In this document: positions 33,181 through 44,100 of the stretch, in pieces
Layout of the letters: each line of letters begins with the position of its first letter
Numbering within the stretch: the first letter of the stretch is position 1
Program-made: the position numbers and the translations under genes
Assembly: GCA_907163375.1 (NCBI GenBank)
Contig: CAJQUW010004459.1
Span: forward strand, 310,001 to 374,000
Reading direction: 5' to 3'
DNA: 64,000 nt
Source: Prostheceraeus crozeri
Lineage: Eukaryota; Platyhelminthes; Polycladida; Euryleptidae
Notes under the pieces: generated by a model
Databases searched by the model: none
Told to the model about the DNA's origin: nothing
What the model saw: only the letters and a program-made list of their open reading frames with translations

Positions 33181-34075
33181 CAGATATTTACCATATATCT
33201 ATGATAATTTGAGACAATTTACGGATATATCTAGGAAAGCTAAAATTCATTTTCCTCAACGATGCTATATTTTCCAAGAGAAAATATAGCCCTGCTTTCA
33301 CATGGCAAACATAAATCAGATAAAGTACTTTATTCTCATACTACAAGGAAATATACCAGTCAGACTTTCGGTCTTCGTGCTTTATCCTCTTAAAGTATTC
33401 GAAATAAGTCCTCTATCTGATACATATTGTCATTTCAAACTGCAGCAAAATGAAAAAGAAACTAAAATTCAGCATCATTACATTGATATTAACAAATACA
33501 TTTCCCGTCTTTGTTGATGCGGTGCAGATCTGACTGCCTTGTATGAAAAGCATTCTGCATATCTTAAATGCTTTTAAGTCGCCACTAGAAGCAGTCGTTT
33601 GATTATAAAGAGAAGACATTATTATAGCCAGCTAGTGATTTGAAAATGAGAAATTTTGCATGCGCAAGACAAAACGTTCTATATCGAACACTACGGGGTG
33701 CGAAAAGACGCATGATGAGGTCAATGACTAATCCTCTCATCACTGGCATCTGAAGAACAGCGATATCTGAATTCAACGATTTTAGGAAGAAGGTCTTAAA
33801 ATACGCCAAAGATAGAAAGCACAAGTCTGCGCATTTCAGCAGTCGCCTCCAAATTCTATCAACTTTTGCCTATAGGAGCATCGAAACTATGACCTTTCAA
33901 AGCGCTTTTTCAAAAGAAGGATACTCGCCAGCAAATTCATTATCAATAAAAAATATGTACAAAGGATTTCACACGAGTGCTTTCGTGGTGTCTAGTCATG
34001 TGTGACGAACGAATGAAATAGTAATGTAGGGTGCCAATTGCTATGTGAAACTTGATATTTTGTACATATATACAT
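33181..34075. other. No gene seen
   Basis: No supported coding region. The first part may be decayed PLE sequence. Confidence 0.35.
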
Positions 34076-34083
34076 GTATCTAC

Positions 34084-35080
34084 CAGAGATGTAACCGGTC
34101 CGGAATATTCCTGACCGGACCGGCGACCGGCACCGGTATACCGGCGTCCGGCAGCAGACCGACGACCGGCATTGGACCGGCGACCGGATCTTTCGATGAA
34201 TATATAGAGTTAAACATTGTTGCCTATAACTTGATACCGCATAAGATTACAAGCGAATAGGCCTATCGTGAGGTCAGTTATGGAGGCTGTAGGCCGAAAC
34301 CTGATGTGCGAGCCTACTAGGCTATCGGCTCATAGAGTAGACTAAGCATAAGATTGATGCATAGCTGTAGGTAGGCATTAATATTATGTGCAGGCATCCG
34401 ATGCACTATATTTAGGCCTTTATATATAGGCCCATCTTGTACCAGATAGGTCCTTTATAGTAGGCTAGACCTGCCTGTTATATGCTTAGCAGGCCCTAGC
34501 TACATGTTAGAATGTTACAATTCCTAGCCTAGGCTAGGAACACTTAATTTGATTTTGTCTAGAGCTAGGTTTATGCAGCAGTTTCGACAAATGCGAAGGC
34601 AACACACTCGGCGAGCACAGCATGGCAGCATAAGTGACTAAATGAAAATCAGTTCATAAGGAGTAGGACAAAATTTCAAGATCGCCAATCACAGGCTGTC
34701 TATTGTTTTAGCGTTTGTCGTTGACCTTGCTGGTAGCCTTCCTAGCACCGAGAAACAGCCACTGTTACCTGAGAAGATCGCGCGCCTTGCTGGTAAAAGC
34801 ACGTGATCAAGTCATCAAGCATCGAACGGGAAAGTGCGTACCGGACATATATTAGAATTGCCTGCACAGAAGTTTTCACGCCTAGAGGAGAGCGCATACC
34901 GTATGTAAATGTGCCTTGAAAACGGCTGCTAAAATTAACAATTTACTGATTGACATGATGGATTCAACATGAAGGACACTTCCTCACATCATACCGGATG
35001 AAGTTATGCCGATGTGACCGTCTCTGCCGGTATTGGCCGGTCTGATTTTTCAGACCGGACCGGCGACCGGTTAATCTCTG
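34084..35080. mobile_element. Non-autonomous hAT element with perfect 8-bp target duplication
   Basis: GTATCTAC flanks both ends (34076-34083 and 35081-35088). The ends are CAGAGATGTAACCGG and, inverted, CAGAGATTAACCGG. Subterminal regions are packed with ACCGG/CCGGT words, far more GC-rich than the surroundings, for about 110 bp on the left and about 70 bp on the right. The 997-bp interior encodes nothing recognisable. Eight-base duplication and a CAGAG-type terminus are diagnostic of hAT. Confidence 0.85.
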
Positions 35081-35310
35081 GTATCTACAATGTATATTCT
35101 CTTAATAATGAATTTTCTGGCAAGCATCTTTGCTATCAAATGCATTTCGAAGGAAAAATGATTTTGAAAATATATCAAGTTTTAATATACATGGTCATTC
35201 ATACTCAAAATCGTGATGTACTTTACACACTCCTCATAAAAAGGTTTGTAAGTAGTAGGCTACTGCTAGTTTTTTGCTACAAATAATGAATTCCAAGTAA
35301 ATGTGGACAG

Positions 35311-35497
<187 letters not shown>

Positions 35498-35589
35498 GAC
35501 GCTTCCATACGACAACAGATCAAGACGCATCATTTTTAAAAGTCTTTTGCCATTAAAAAAATCAGTTATTTAAAAAATGTGGAATTTAA

Positions 35590-36292
35590 AATTTGAATTG
35601 TTGTTTTTATTAGGAAGAAGACCGAATTAGTGAAAGATGATTATTATCATCCTATTATCAAAATCCCATATTTTAGTACATCCATAGAGCAGAAGAGTAG
35701 TAAATTTAAAATGCCATTTTTGTGGAATGGTCTTCCAAACAACATTAAAACAGCTAAAACAACAAAGGAATTCAAGCAAAACTTAAAATCACTGCTGATA
35801 GATAAAATGGATTATTTTTGATGTGCACAAAGAACAAGTGCTATACTGAATCATCTGAAATTTAGACACGTACGTAATAGAAAACTTATGTCAATAATCA
35901 GACTTATCTTGCTATCTAGCATTATGATATCCGTTCTTGTGCATTTCCAACCGTATAAAGACAAGTAAGCCTATGTAGAGTACATGTCTGTGTAATACTT
36001 AAAATCATTTATAAGCAGAGACATTGTATAATGTATATTTTATTCCGTATTTGTGTAAAAATTGTTAATTTGTATGTAATACTATAATTTGTAGTCCCTT
36101 TATGTTCTTTGTAATTATCCGTGCATGCAGCTTGTATATACGGAAAGTGAGAAATAGGTCCAGGACTAATACCCCATGTGCTGGTCATCTGGTCCTTTTC
36201 TCCAATGTAATTGATGTCATGAAATCTGTCTTCTGTAAAATGTATAATTAAAACCCATCTGTATGGAGAAGAAATATATTTTCTATTCTATT
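35590..36292 (+). mobile_element. LINE 3' end (CR1/L2-like group)
   Basis: 35630-35821 encodes the usual C-terminal tail of this type of LINE: SSKFKMPFLWNGLPNNIKTAKTTKEFKQNLKSLL. A 3' untranslated region of about 460 bp follows and ends in ATTTTCTATTCTATT, the short tandem repeat found at the ends of CR1/L2-group elements. The reverse transcriptase is missing; this is a 5'-truncated copy, which is normal for LINEs. Confidence 0.7.
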
Positions 36293-36596
36293 ACTATAGT
36301 TCACATAACTGACCAATCTCCGGGATACTGCACGTTTTATAATGAAAGTCATTTTCACTCAGCACTTCCGGGAAACTGAATTTTCGGTCTCTTCATTAAA
36401 AAATTAGTTAAAATCTACGACGGGCCTTCGGCTTCCTCCGCCTTCTGAGGTCGATGTTAGCGAACTTCCTATCGAAAAGATCAAAAATTCTGTCAAAATG
36501 ACTTTCATTGAAAACCATTATCTAACATCACGGTTAACGGCGTCTGAAAATATCTCGGCAACACAAGCGCTGATAGAGTGAATTTTTGCATTTCAG

Positions 36597-37288
36597 ATGA
36601 CGAAATGGCAATTTGTCCCATGAATTCTTGCTACAGAATAGTTCTGATTTCCGAATCAGCTTTGAAAACTTGTAAATCTTCGTCAATCGTCGACAGAGTT
36701 ATGAACAAAGAGGGCTGCGCTCTGCTATGTAATCAGGACAGACATTGTCACGCCTTCCATTACACTCCGGAGTTGAAGAGCTGTAATCTCATCAATTCTA
36801 TCTTCAATGGATTCGAAGGATATCATCTGAAAGAGGAAATAGAACTTTGGATAAAGCGGAGTAGCAGGATTGGAAAATGCCCAGAGAGCTTCAATACTTA
36901 CACATACAGGTCATCCAGGTACAAGCTGGTTCCTCAGGGCACCACTTGGGAGATTGCAAGACGGAAATGTGAACAGATGGGTGGGAAACTAGCAGAGATT
37001 ACATCAGCAGGAGAAATCACACACCTTTGGTTCTACTATTCCCCCAGGACTCTCCGAGATTGGTTCGTCGGAGGTCGCAGGAATGGTACAAACAGTGGCT
37101 GGTACTGGTACAAATCGAATATTTCCATTCCGAGCGACGGATTCCGATGGAAGGATGGCAGTCAAAGTAACGCCACCAGCAATGCACAGTTTGTTACTGC
37201 TGTTGATCAATATGGAAACATCTACTTCAATCATGTTAGTAACAGATATATAGCCACCGGATATTTGTGTGAATGCATCGTATTTTAA
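36597..37288 (+). CDS. PAN/C-type lectin terminal exon, third copy (open)
   Basis: The acceptor ATTTCAG ends at 36596, phase 1; joined to the exon at 8590 it makes an Asp codon. It encodes 229 further residues. PAN/apple-type half: CPMNSCYRI, GCALLCNQDRHCHAFHY, CNLINSI. C-type lectin-like half: GKCPESF, SSRYKLVPQGTTWEIARRKCEQMGGKLAEI, DWFVGGRRNG, GWYWYKSNISIP, GFRWKDGS, GYLCECIVF. All cysteines of the second copy are kept, and the exon has the same length, 692 nt. No calcium-binding EPN/WND motif is evident. No nearby first exon or clear AATAAA was found. The same uncertainty about splicing partners applies as for the other copies. Confidence 0.75.
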
Positions 37289-37816
37289 CCAATGCTATTC
37301 ACGATTACGGCAAAAATAGCCATTTTATTGCTATGTTTTCATTTTTGATTCCAAAGTCTTTTTTCTCTTTTTTAAGCTGACCATTCGTAAAAATCTGTGA
37401 ATATCATTTGTGGTCTGGGAAATCTGTTTGTTCATCTGCAACAGTAACATTGGTTGTCATGACGTTTTCATTATCTTTAGCAGTAAATCGGCCACGCTAT
37501 CGGCTACGAAGAGAATCTGATTTCTGCCTACCCTGGAAGATGTCTGCGGGGAAAGTGCAATCATACTGATAAAAATGATAAGTCTCATTTTTAGCTTTCA
37601 AATATATGCTGGACATTGGCGTAGCTAGGAATCTCAGGTTGGGGGGGGGCAAGGATGTTCATCAAAACATCAGTCGGCCTATTGGCAAGTAGCTAAGCGT
37701 AGTAATGAAAACATAAAAGCATTTTTATTCGCAGAAAAGAGTTATATCAAATTATTCAACCCTTATATATAATAATATAAATTAATAATAATAATACAAT
37801 ACAATAAAAACCGTGA

Positions 37817-37996
37817 TATATATATATTTAGACAAGTAACCTGGCAATTGATAAATTTATCAAATCTCAACAGATGTAACCACCACGAGACATGTTTCGG
37901 CCTGTTGAGCCTCATCAGTCGTGGGTAGGTTTGAACCAGCGACGTTGGAGCTAGAGGACGTGCAAGCCTACCCTCTAACCACAAGGCCACCGGACC
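37817..37996 (-). mobile_element. tRNA-derived SINE with hammerhead-ribozyme body
   Basis: On the minus strand the head starts GGTCCGGTGGCCTTG (37996). The A box is TGGCCTTGTGGTTAGAG (37973-37989) and the B box GGTTCAAACC (37928-37937). The head is followed immediately by a hammerhead fold (37883-37924), then about 50 bp ending TTACTTGTCTAAA and an AT-repeat tail (37817-37828). It sits inside the hAT element. A second, headless copy of the 3' part is at 38129-38226 in the same orientation. Confidence 0.7.
37883..37924 (-). ncRNA. Hammerhead ribozyme (type I) fold
   Basis: On the minus strand all invariant core parts are present: CTGATGA, GAAA and the cleavage triplet GTC. Stem I pairs CCACGA with TCGTGG (6 bp). 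Stem II pairs GGCT with GGCC (G-C, G-C, C-G, U-G) around the loop CAACA. Stem III is very short (A-U, C-G) around AT. Short stem III type I hammerheads are known from retrozymes, Penelope-like elements and animal satellite DNA, where they often act best as dimers. Self-cleavage here is inferred from the fold. Confidence 0.7.
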
Positions 37997-38128
37997 ATCT
38001 GTTGAGAGCGTGAATTAGCCAGGAAGGCACTGCTTTAACGCAGGCACGTGGAGGGCGGACTGCTTTCTGCAATCACTTAATACCGCATCGGAGATTGAGG
38101 CGCTTCACGCAGGCGCTACTCATTACAT

Positions 38129-38226
38129 GTTTAGACAAGTAACCTGGCAATTGATAAATTGATCAAATCTCAACAGATGTAACCACCACTAGACATGTTT
38201 TGGCCAACACCTCATACAACTTATGG
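38129..38226 (-). repeat. Second, decayed copy of the hammerhead-bearing SINE 3' half
   Basis: Matches 37828-37925 over the tail (GACAAGTAACCTGGCAATTG, AACAGATGTAACCACCAC) with few changes. The hammerhead core is altered (CTCATACAAC in place of CTCATCAGTC). The tRNA head is not recognisable. The two copies start 301 bp apart. Confidence 0.7.
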
Positions 38227-38244
38227 TAACCAGAAGGATAAATT

Positions 38245-38601
38245 TTATCCTAATTTCAGTCGTCTATCACATTTGCCAGCAAAACGGGAAACTAATGTGT
38301 CACCGTCGAGATTGATCAAAATGTCTTTTTCGACAGCTGCAAAAAGAAGAGCTTCTAAACGCTCTTGCCCCATTGTTGACCTAAGTTTAGTTTTAACTGT
38401 GGCAAGCCGTGAAAATCCTCTTTCAACAGAGGCTGTTGTTACTGGCAAAGTCAACAGGACCTGGTACAAATGTCGTAACTGGGAGAAATGTGAAGGCACT
38501 CTATTGTATAAGAAGGCAAAATTGTTGTAGTTGGTAGTAGGCATGTTCCTAAATAAACGCCAACATGTGTAGAGGTAGCTTGAAGTGATCGACCTCGACA
38601 A
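38245..38601 (-). pseudogene. hAT transposase C-terminal (dimerisation) fragment
   Basis: 118 codons ending in the hAT dimerisation motif: LLTLPVTTASVERGFSRLATVKTKLRSTM, then RLEALLFAAVEKDI. This matches the ZMYM1-like/hAT C-terminal domain. The BED finger and catalytic core are absent, so it cannot work alone. It belongs to the element at 37614-38733. Confidence 0.8.
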
Positions 38602-38741
38602 ACACGCTCACGCAATGACTACATAGCTGTCGCCGCGAAGCCACGAATAACAGAAAGGGAAATGATGACTTCGTCTACTGCTACCAAAGGTTGGGGGGGA
38701 ACTACCCCCCTTTCCCCCGCGGCGACGCTAGTGATGCTGGA

Positions 38742-39320
38742 TCATTACATTATTAAGTGTAGCAAGTTTGGAAGTGCATGGATCTACATACAGATCGGAT
38801 TTTGCAATGATGACGTTAGTAACTCTCGGACTAAATTGGGAAAGTGAAGGAATTTCTATGTGCACCACATTTAACCGATTTTTATTTATTCAATAAAACT
38901 ATATCTGGAATTTAGACTGAACAATTCAACATCAGATCCAAAAAGCAGGGCGCGTCTGACCAGCATAGGCTCCTCCCATCTTGTTGATGTGTGCTTCACA
39001 CGGTTTTTCTCCAGTCTCTACCAGGCAGGAAAATCCCCATCCTTCTCCAAAAAATATGAGTACGCTGTCGATTTTAATATGCTCTTTGGAGGAGACATCA
39101 CACACGATTAACGTGAAGGTAAGAGGTAATGTTCTCCAACAAACTAGTATTTCATTCTTGTCTCTGATGTGACCTCTGGTGCGTAGGTGTGATCGAGGCT
39201 AGGAAGGCTTGTCTTCTCTACTGAATCACCGAGTGAAAAGACAATCGTTTTTTTCACTGTCACGGGTCATTCCCTCAACTATTACAAGCTTTAATTGGAA
39301 AGATTCCTTGTCTATTGGTC
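38742..39320. other. No gene seen
   Basis: Nothing recognisable on either strand. Confidence 0.35.
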
Positions 39321-39469
39321 ATAATTTTCTTTTCTTAGGAAAGAGCCAAATTCTAGTGATGGATTGATTTTTATTTTCTAATGTTCGATTAATTTCAGCT
39401 ATTAACATTAGAAAATAAAAATGAATCCATCACTAGAATTTGGCTCTTTCCAAAGAAAAGCAAATTATT
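39321..39469. repeat. Near-perfect inverted repeat (hairpin element)
   Basis: Arms 39325-39385 and 39403-39460 are complementary with few mismatches (AAAGAGCCAAATTCTAGTGA; AACATTAGAAAATAAAAATG) around a loop of about 17 nt. Weaker pairing continues outward. It is probably a tiny foldback element, with a hairpin RNA as the alternative. Confidence 0.75.
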
Positions 39470-39834
39470 ACAAGTTTTGCATGCATCAGTGTCTCAGTAC
39501 TTTTGTTTGACGAAGAAAGTTGACATCAAGACAGTGACAGCCGCATGCAGGAGAATCATTTGATAGGACTCCGACTCCGCATGCCTGCTTTAAGCACACT
39601 GCTGGGAAATCGCCCACATGCAAGTTAGTGCTCCTGAAATGATGTGAATAGTCAAACTAATAGTTGTCTGCTAGATGGAATACTCCTCGGAATAAAAGTC
39701 AAAATAGCAATTGAGATAATCATGAAGTATGATAAACCGACAAGTCAAATACCAAATAATTGTCAGTCTTCACAAAAATTTAGAAAAGCTTTCAGAAATC
39801 ATTGGTCGCGCCGGCCGATATCTGTGTTCATGCA

Positions 39835-40252
39835 CACTGTAAACCGTTGACTGACAATTGACAGACATATATCCTACAAAATCTATTTTGTCGGTCATTG
39901 TTAGTTCTTGTAGGATGGTTGCCACTGAACACCTACAATATCTGACAAAAAGCGGCAAAATTATAGCTCAAATTTTATCAAAATTGTAGGCAATTAATTA
40001 AATCATGTCAAAATAAATCATGGTTTTGCCTCACAATAATACAGACTGCCCAAAAGTCAAGCAATCACTAATCGAAAAAATCAATGAACATTCAACAGTT
40101 TTTGTTTAGTTAATTTGCATACAAAGCATCTGTTTCGATGTCGGTGGAGAACCTACAAATTCGTCGGATATCGCAGGATATTGGAGGTGACAATCGTCGG
40201 TTGATTTTGTCAGTAATTTTGTAGGATAATTGTCGGTCTACGGTTTACATCG
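39835..40252. mobile_element. MITE-like element with CACTGTAAAC-type ends
   Basis: The left end CACTGTAAACCGTTGAC faces the right end, read inverted, CGATGTAAACCGTAGAC. ACTGACAATT and CCTACAAAAT recur in inverted order at both sides. No coding. The terminal CACTGTAAAC resembles that of the element at 684-956. Confidence 0.5.
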
Positions 40253-40512
40253 AGGAAATGATGTCAGCTTGTCACAAAACTGGCGACAACTCTCGCTCGC
40301 TTTTCACTGTGTTAGTGAGACCAGAACGCGCGGATCTCTAGATTTTTGGATGATCCAAATCGTTAAAACCTGCAACAGATTATTGTCGGAAGGCGATATA
40401 AGGTTGAGTTTTTCATCAAAATGCTTTCATAGAGAAATGATAATAACCGTGAGCATTTACGAAGTGCACTGATAAGCTGTTGTCATCTTCCACGACCACC
40501 AAGGTCCAGAGT

Positions 40513-41095
40513 TGATCATAAAAACGGACCACCTAAATTTCGCTGAAGTTCAATAGATTCTCATGCCTCCAAATCCACATCAACGTGCCATACATTATTC
40601 GAGAGCGTGCATTCTCAACTTCAAAATGAGCTATGATAGACTTGCATCCGTTATTGCATTGGCTGAGCAGTTCTCAAAATATGAAAATCACTCAATTTAC
40701 AAATTGTAAATTTTCAATAAGAAAACATCTGAGTATGATCACAAAATCATGAACCTTTTTGGTTGAAACTATCATTTCCGCAAAGGTACACAAACAATGA
40801 AGGTAAACAATCGGCAGCCGCTGTGAGAGAACAAAGGCATGCCATTGCTAATTGTCTTGTTTTGAAACTTTGTTCACCTTACATGTTGTTTGTGTACTAT
40901 AGTGGAAGTGAAAACAAATATTGAAGAAGTTTGAAAAAGAAGAAGAAAGAGAAGAAGTTTGCAAGTCCGTCATAGCTCATTTTGAAGCTGAGAATGCAAG
41001 CTCTCGGATGATATGTGGCATCTTGTTGTGCGATGTGATCGGAAGGCATGCGCATGGACTAAACTTCAGCGAAATTCAGGTGGTCCGCTCTTAGT
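40513..41095. repeat. Foldback element
   Basis: Arms about 40513-40655 and 40950-41095 are inverted copies. They begin GGACCACCTAAATTTCGCTG and AACTTCAGCGAAATTCAGG, and share ATAGCTCATTTTGAAG and GAGAATGCA-GCTCTCG in complementary form. The centre is non-coding. Confidence 0.65.
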
Positions 41096-42379
41096 TCTTT
41101 ATCATTACATTGTCGGATTTCTATGGATGCAAACTTTAATTATCCAGTGATTACTTGAAACGGGCGCACATGCCCATAGTGGATCCCTTATCTTCAAAAC
41201 ACTTCGAATAAAATGAAGATTTCGTGGATCAAACCTTTGACTGCGCATCTCATCAACGATCACTGCAACACAACAGCTGTTCTGTCTCCTGGGACTTTGT
41301 CAATGTCTCAGAGACGTTTGCCAGAAAAATTACACTGATTGTCTACACATCCCCACCAACAAAATGATATCGATTGCAGACGAGACTGTCTTTTGAAATA
41401 TTGCCTTCTCTCACGTACTTCCAATGATCGGTATTATAGCCATGAAAATGCCGTCGGAATATTCCGCTTATTTGTCCGACACGAATTAATCTGACACACA
41501 AAAGTTGTGCATAATAACAATATTCTTTATTTACCCTCGAAACACAAAAGGGTTGACCCTCTTTCTGTTGTCGTCGAGCAAACAAGTGATAAATAGGAAT
41601 AAGGTAAAGATACAAAAATGAAAGAAATTTAAATGTTATTTTTTGAAGCAATCCAAATAAAACTGGCAACAGACTGAAGTAAGGTCGGTTAGAGACGAAT
41701 AGGTAATGGCAATTCATTGAAACAACATCAGTTGAGGATTTGCACCGACCACACGTTTAAAGCAATCGTTCGAAGGGATCTACTCCTTCGCTACCACTGT
41801 GAGGGGTACAGAAAAAAATGATTCTCAAAATCATCCAAGTAGTCATTTGTGACAGACGATGATTCTTAGTAATTTGAAAAATCAATTGAAGTAGTCCTGA
41901 TGAGGACTGGTGACATTCTCCCTCTGTAGGTTTACAAATACAACAGTTTTGGTGTGATTAACCAATTCTTGAAAGAACTTAATGCAACTTTCCAGTGGAA
42001 GCAAATTGAAATTGATAATTCCTCGCACATCAACGGGTAGAAATTGATAAATCGTCACACAATGAGACAAGGACAATTGTCATCAATTGTTGTCGAATTG
42101 AAAGGAAAAGGTACAATAAAACAAGATAGAACCGATAGATTTGGGAAATGTACGCACAATGGATCATATAGAATGAAGATAGTTATCTATCATTCACATT
42201 TGTTGCATCATCCTTGAATAATGTTTGACTTGCTTGAAGAATCTGAATGGGAAATTCATATTTCAGATTACTCTATTCTGCTCATGATGGAAACCATTCT
42301 GATCAAGAAAGTTGCATTTCATATTCCTGTTGTTCTGTATACAATAACTCGTTATATTTTGCATTGGCCTATATAGAGA
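41096..42379. other. No supported gene
   Basis: A 124-codon minus frame (41343-41717) starts hydrophobic but shows no domain I recognise and no clear gene context, so it is not called. Confidence 0.3.
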
Positions 42380-43560
42380 CTGATAAAAGAATCGAATGAA
42401 ACCCTTGAAGTTACTATTATCTGGAAGACTGTTTCGATTCGTCCTGTACTCAAGACAAATAATCCCACGCTCAATAACATCGGTCCTATTTCACTGAATA
42501 TTCCAGACAAATTGCTCGAAAAAAGTGGTTATGTCTTCTGCAAAAACTACAATGTTAGAGAATTATGGTCGACATCAATTTGGCTTCAGACGATATTCAT
42601 CAACACTGCCCATTGGCATCCTTGCATGATTATTTAACGACATGTCTTGAAGCTCCAGATGCAGATGGAGCAGTTATCATAACCTCTGACTACACAAAAA
42701 CGTTTTACACTTTGAAATCTGAGTACATCATTAATCAGCTGATACAGAGCAATTTCTCCAATTAATACATTCACCTAGTTAAGATCTACTTAAATGACAT
42801 AAAACGAAATGTTCAAATGGGCACTGCATTGACCTCATTGCAAGATGTCATCTCTGGGATTCCACAGGGCTCAATACTTGGACCGCTCTTATACTGTGTT
42901 GCAACCAGCTCATATGATTTTGACTATTGTGATTGCCGTTTGACTAAATTGCGGACGATACTACGCTTTGCCTACCATTGTATAAGCACGGTGACAACAA
43001 TCACATTTATCGCAACTATCGTGCCCTTCAAATTGAATTTTGATAAGTGTAAATGTTTCATTGTAGCCAAAGAGTGTGCATCTATCGGAGCTGTTGTTGT
43101 TCCCGGTGTTCATTCAGTAAACACTTTGTCCATTTTGGGTGTTCATTTTAATAATGTAGGTCACAACACATAGACCAAATTGTAAAAAGTGCTTCTAGCA
43201 GATTTTCAGCCAATTCGTATTCTTTGTCCGGTTCTGTCTGATGACGATCTTATGATTGTTTACTTCGCTATCTTTTACAGTTACATTCTCACTATGTAGT
43301 TACACTATCAGTTACATTCTCTCTCTTCTACAGTATTGTGCTCCGGTTTGACTTATCATCAATTAATTCCATTCGTATTGATCGCCTTCAAAGACGTTTC
43401 CACAGATGTGGCTCAGATTGTGATGTTGAATGCTTACCCGCACTTAGTGATGGTCGTACAGCACTTTCTCTGAAGGTTTTGTGAGATATTCTTAATTCTG
43501 AGCATATACTGACTGACTTACTTCCCGATTTATCCTCTTCTGGTCGATTTTTAAAAGACA
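42380..43560 (+). mobile_element. LINE (CR1/L2-like) remnant
   Basis: In order: VSIRPVLKTNN, NIGPISLNIPDKLLEK (finger region), DADGAVIITSDYTKTFYTL (corresponding to the first palm aspartate block), ISGIPQGSILGPLLYC, FAYHCIS where FADD is expected, LNFDKCKCFIV, LSILGVHF, and LLLQYCAPV followed by IDRLQRRFHRCG (thumb). Frames shift several times and the catalytic FADD is lost, so it is dead. Confidence 0.7.
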
Positions 43561-44100
43561 TAAAGAGAGACGGAGCATGTTTTTTATTTTGCATAGGCCT
43601 ATATGTATGTTCCATCTTTCATTCTGCTTCTAAACGGTAACTTTACACTGATCGATTCTGACATGAAAAACAAAACGCGTTGCAGTCACTTTCCTACGGA
43701 TTATATCTGAACTGAGAAGTCACGGCGTCTAGTGATTTCAGTTGAAGTCGTATATGTTGCTGGTTGTGATGATTTCAAGAAAAGACCGTTTTGTAAAAAG
43801 TCCCTGTAGACATATCACCATTGAATCCATAACCTTATTGAATCCTCAAGCATGATAGTTTGATAACGGAAACTCCACAGATGCTATGTAGACTGGATTT
43901 CGGACAATGCTGTCAACCTATTCTTGTCTGTGGTAATGCATTAAATTTTGATAAAATTTGAAATTCCAACTAGTACTCTATGTTCTTCTGTAAAAGTCTT
44001 CTGTAGAATCCTTTTGAATAGAATGGCAGCCAAAACTGAAAAAGTATCCAGTGAAAGTCAATTTGGTTTTAGGCACCGTTGACGCCATGTTTATCACTAG
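43561..44100. other. No gene seen between two LINE remnants
   Basis: No recognisable coding or repeat. Confidence 0.35.

Larger units (their letters stand above)
37614..38733 (-). mobile_element. hAT element with perfect 8-bp target duplication, hosting SINE copies
   Basis: ATGCTGGA flanks both sides (37606-37613 and 38734-38741). The ends are CATTGGCGTAGC and, inverted, CACTAGCGTCGC. Each is followed by a run of G (GGGGGGGGG at 37645; CCCCCC near 38705). It contains the 3' part of a hAT transposase on the minus strand (38245-38601) and two SINE-related segments that were inserted later or rearranged. The element is 1,120 bp and internally deleted. Confidence 0.85.

Noticed and set aside
37925-37996. 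Possible functional tRNA gene
   Set aside because: A and B boxes are present, but the cloverleaf is poor and the sequence runs straight into a SINE body. It is a SINE head.
41343-41717. 124-codon minus frame with a hydrophobic start
   Set aside because: No recognisable domain, no neighbouring exon and no regulatory signal; kept out for lack of support.
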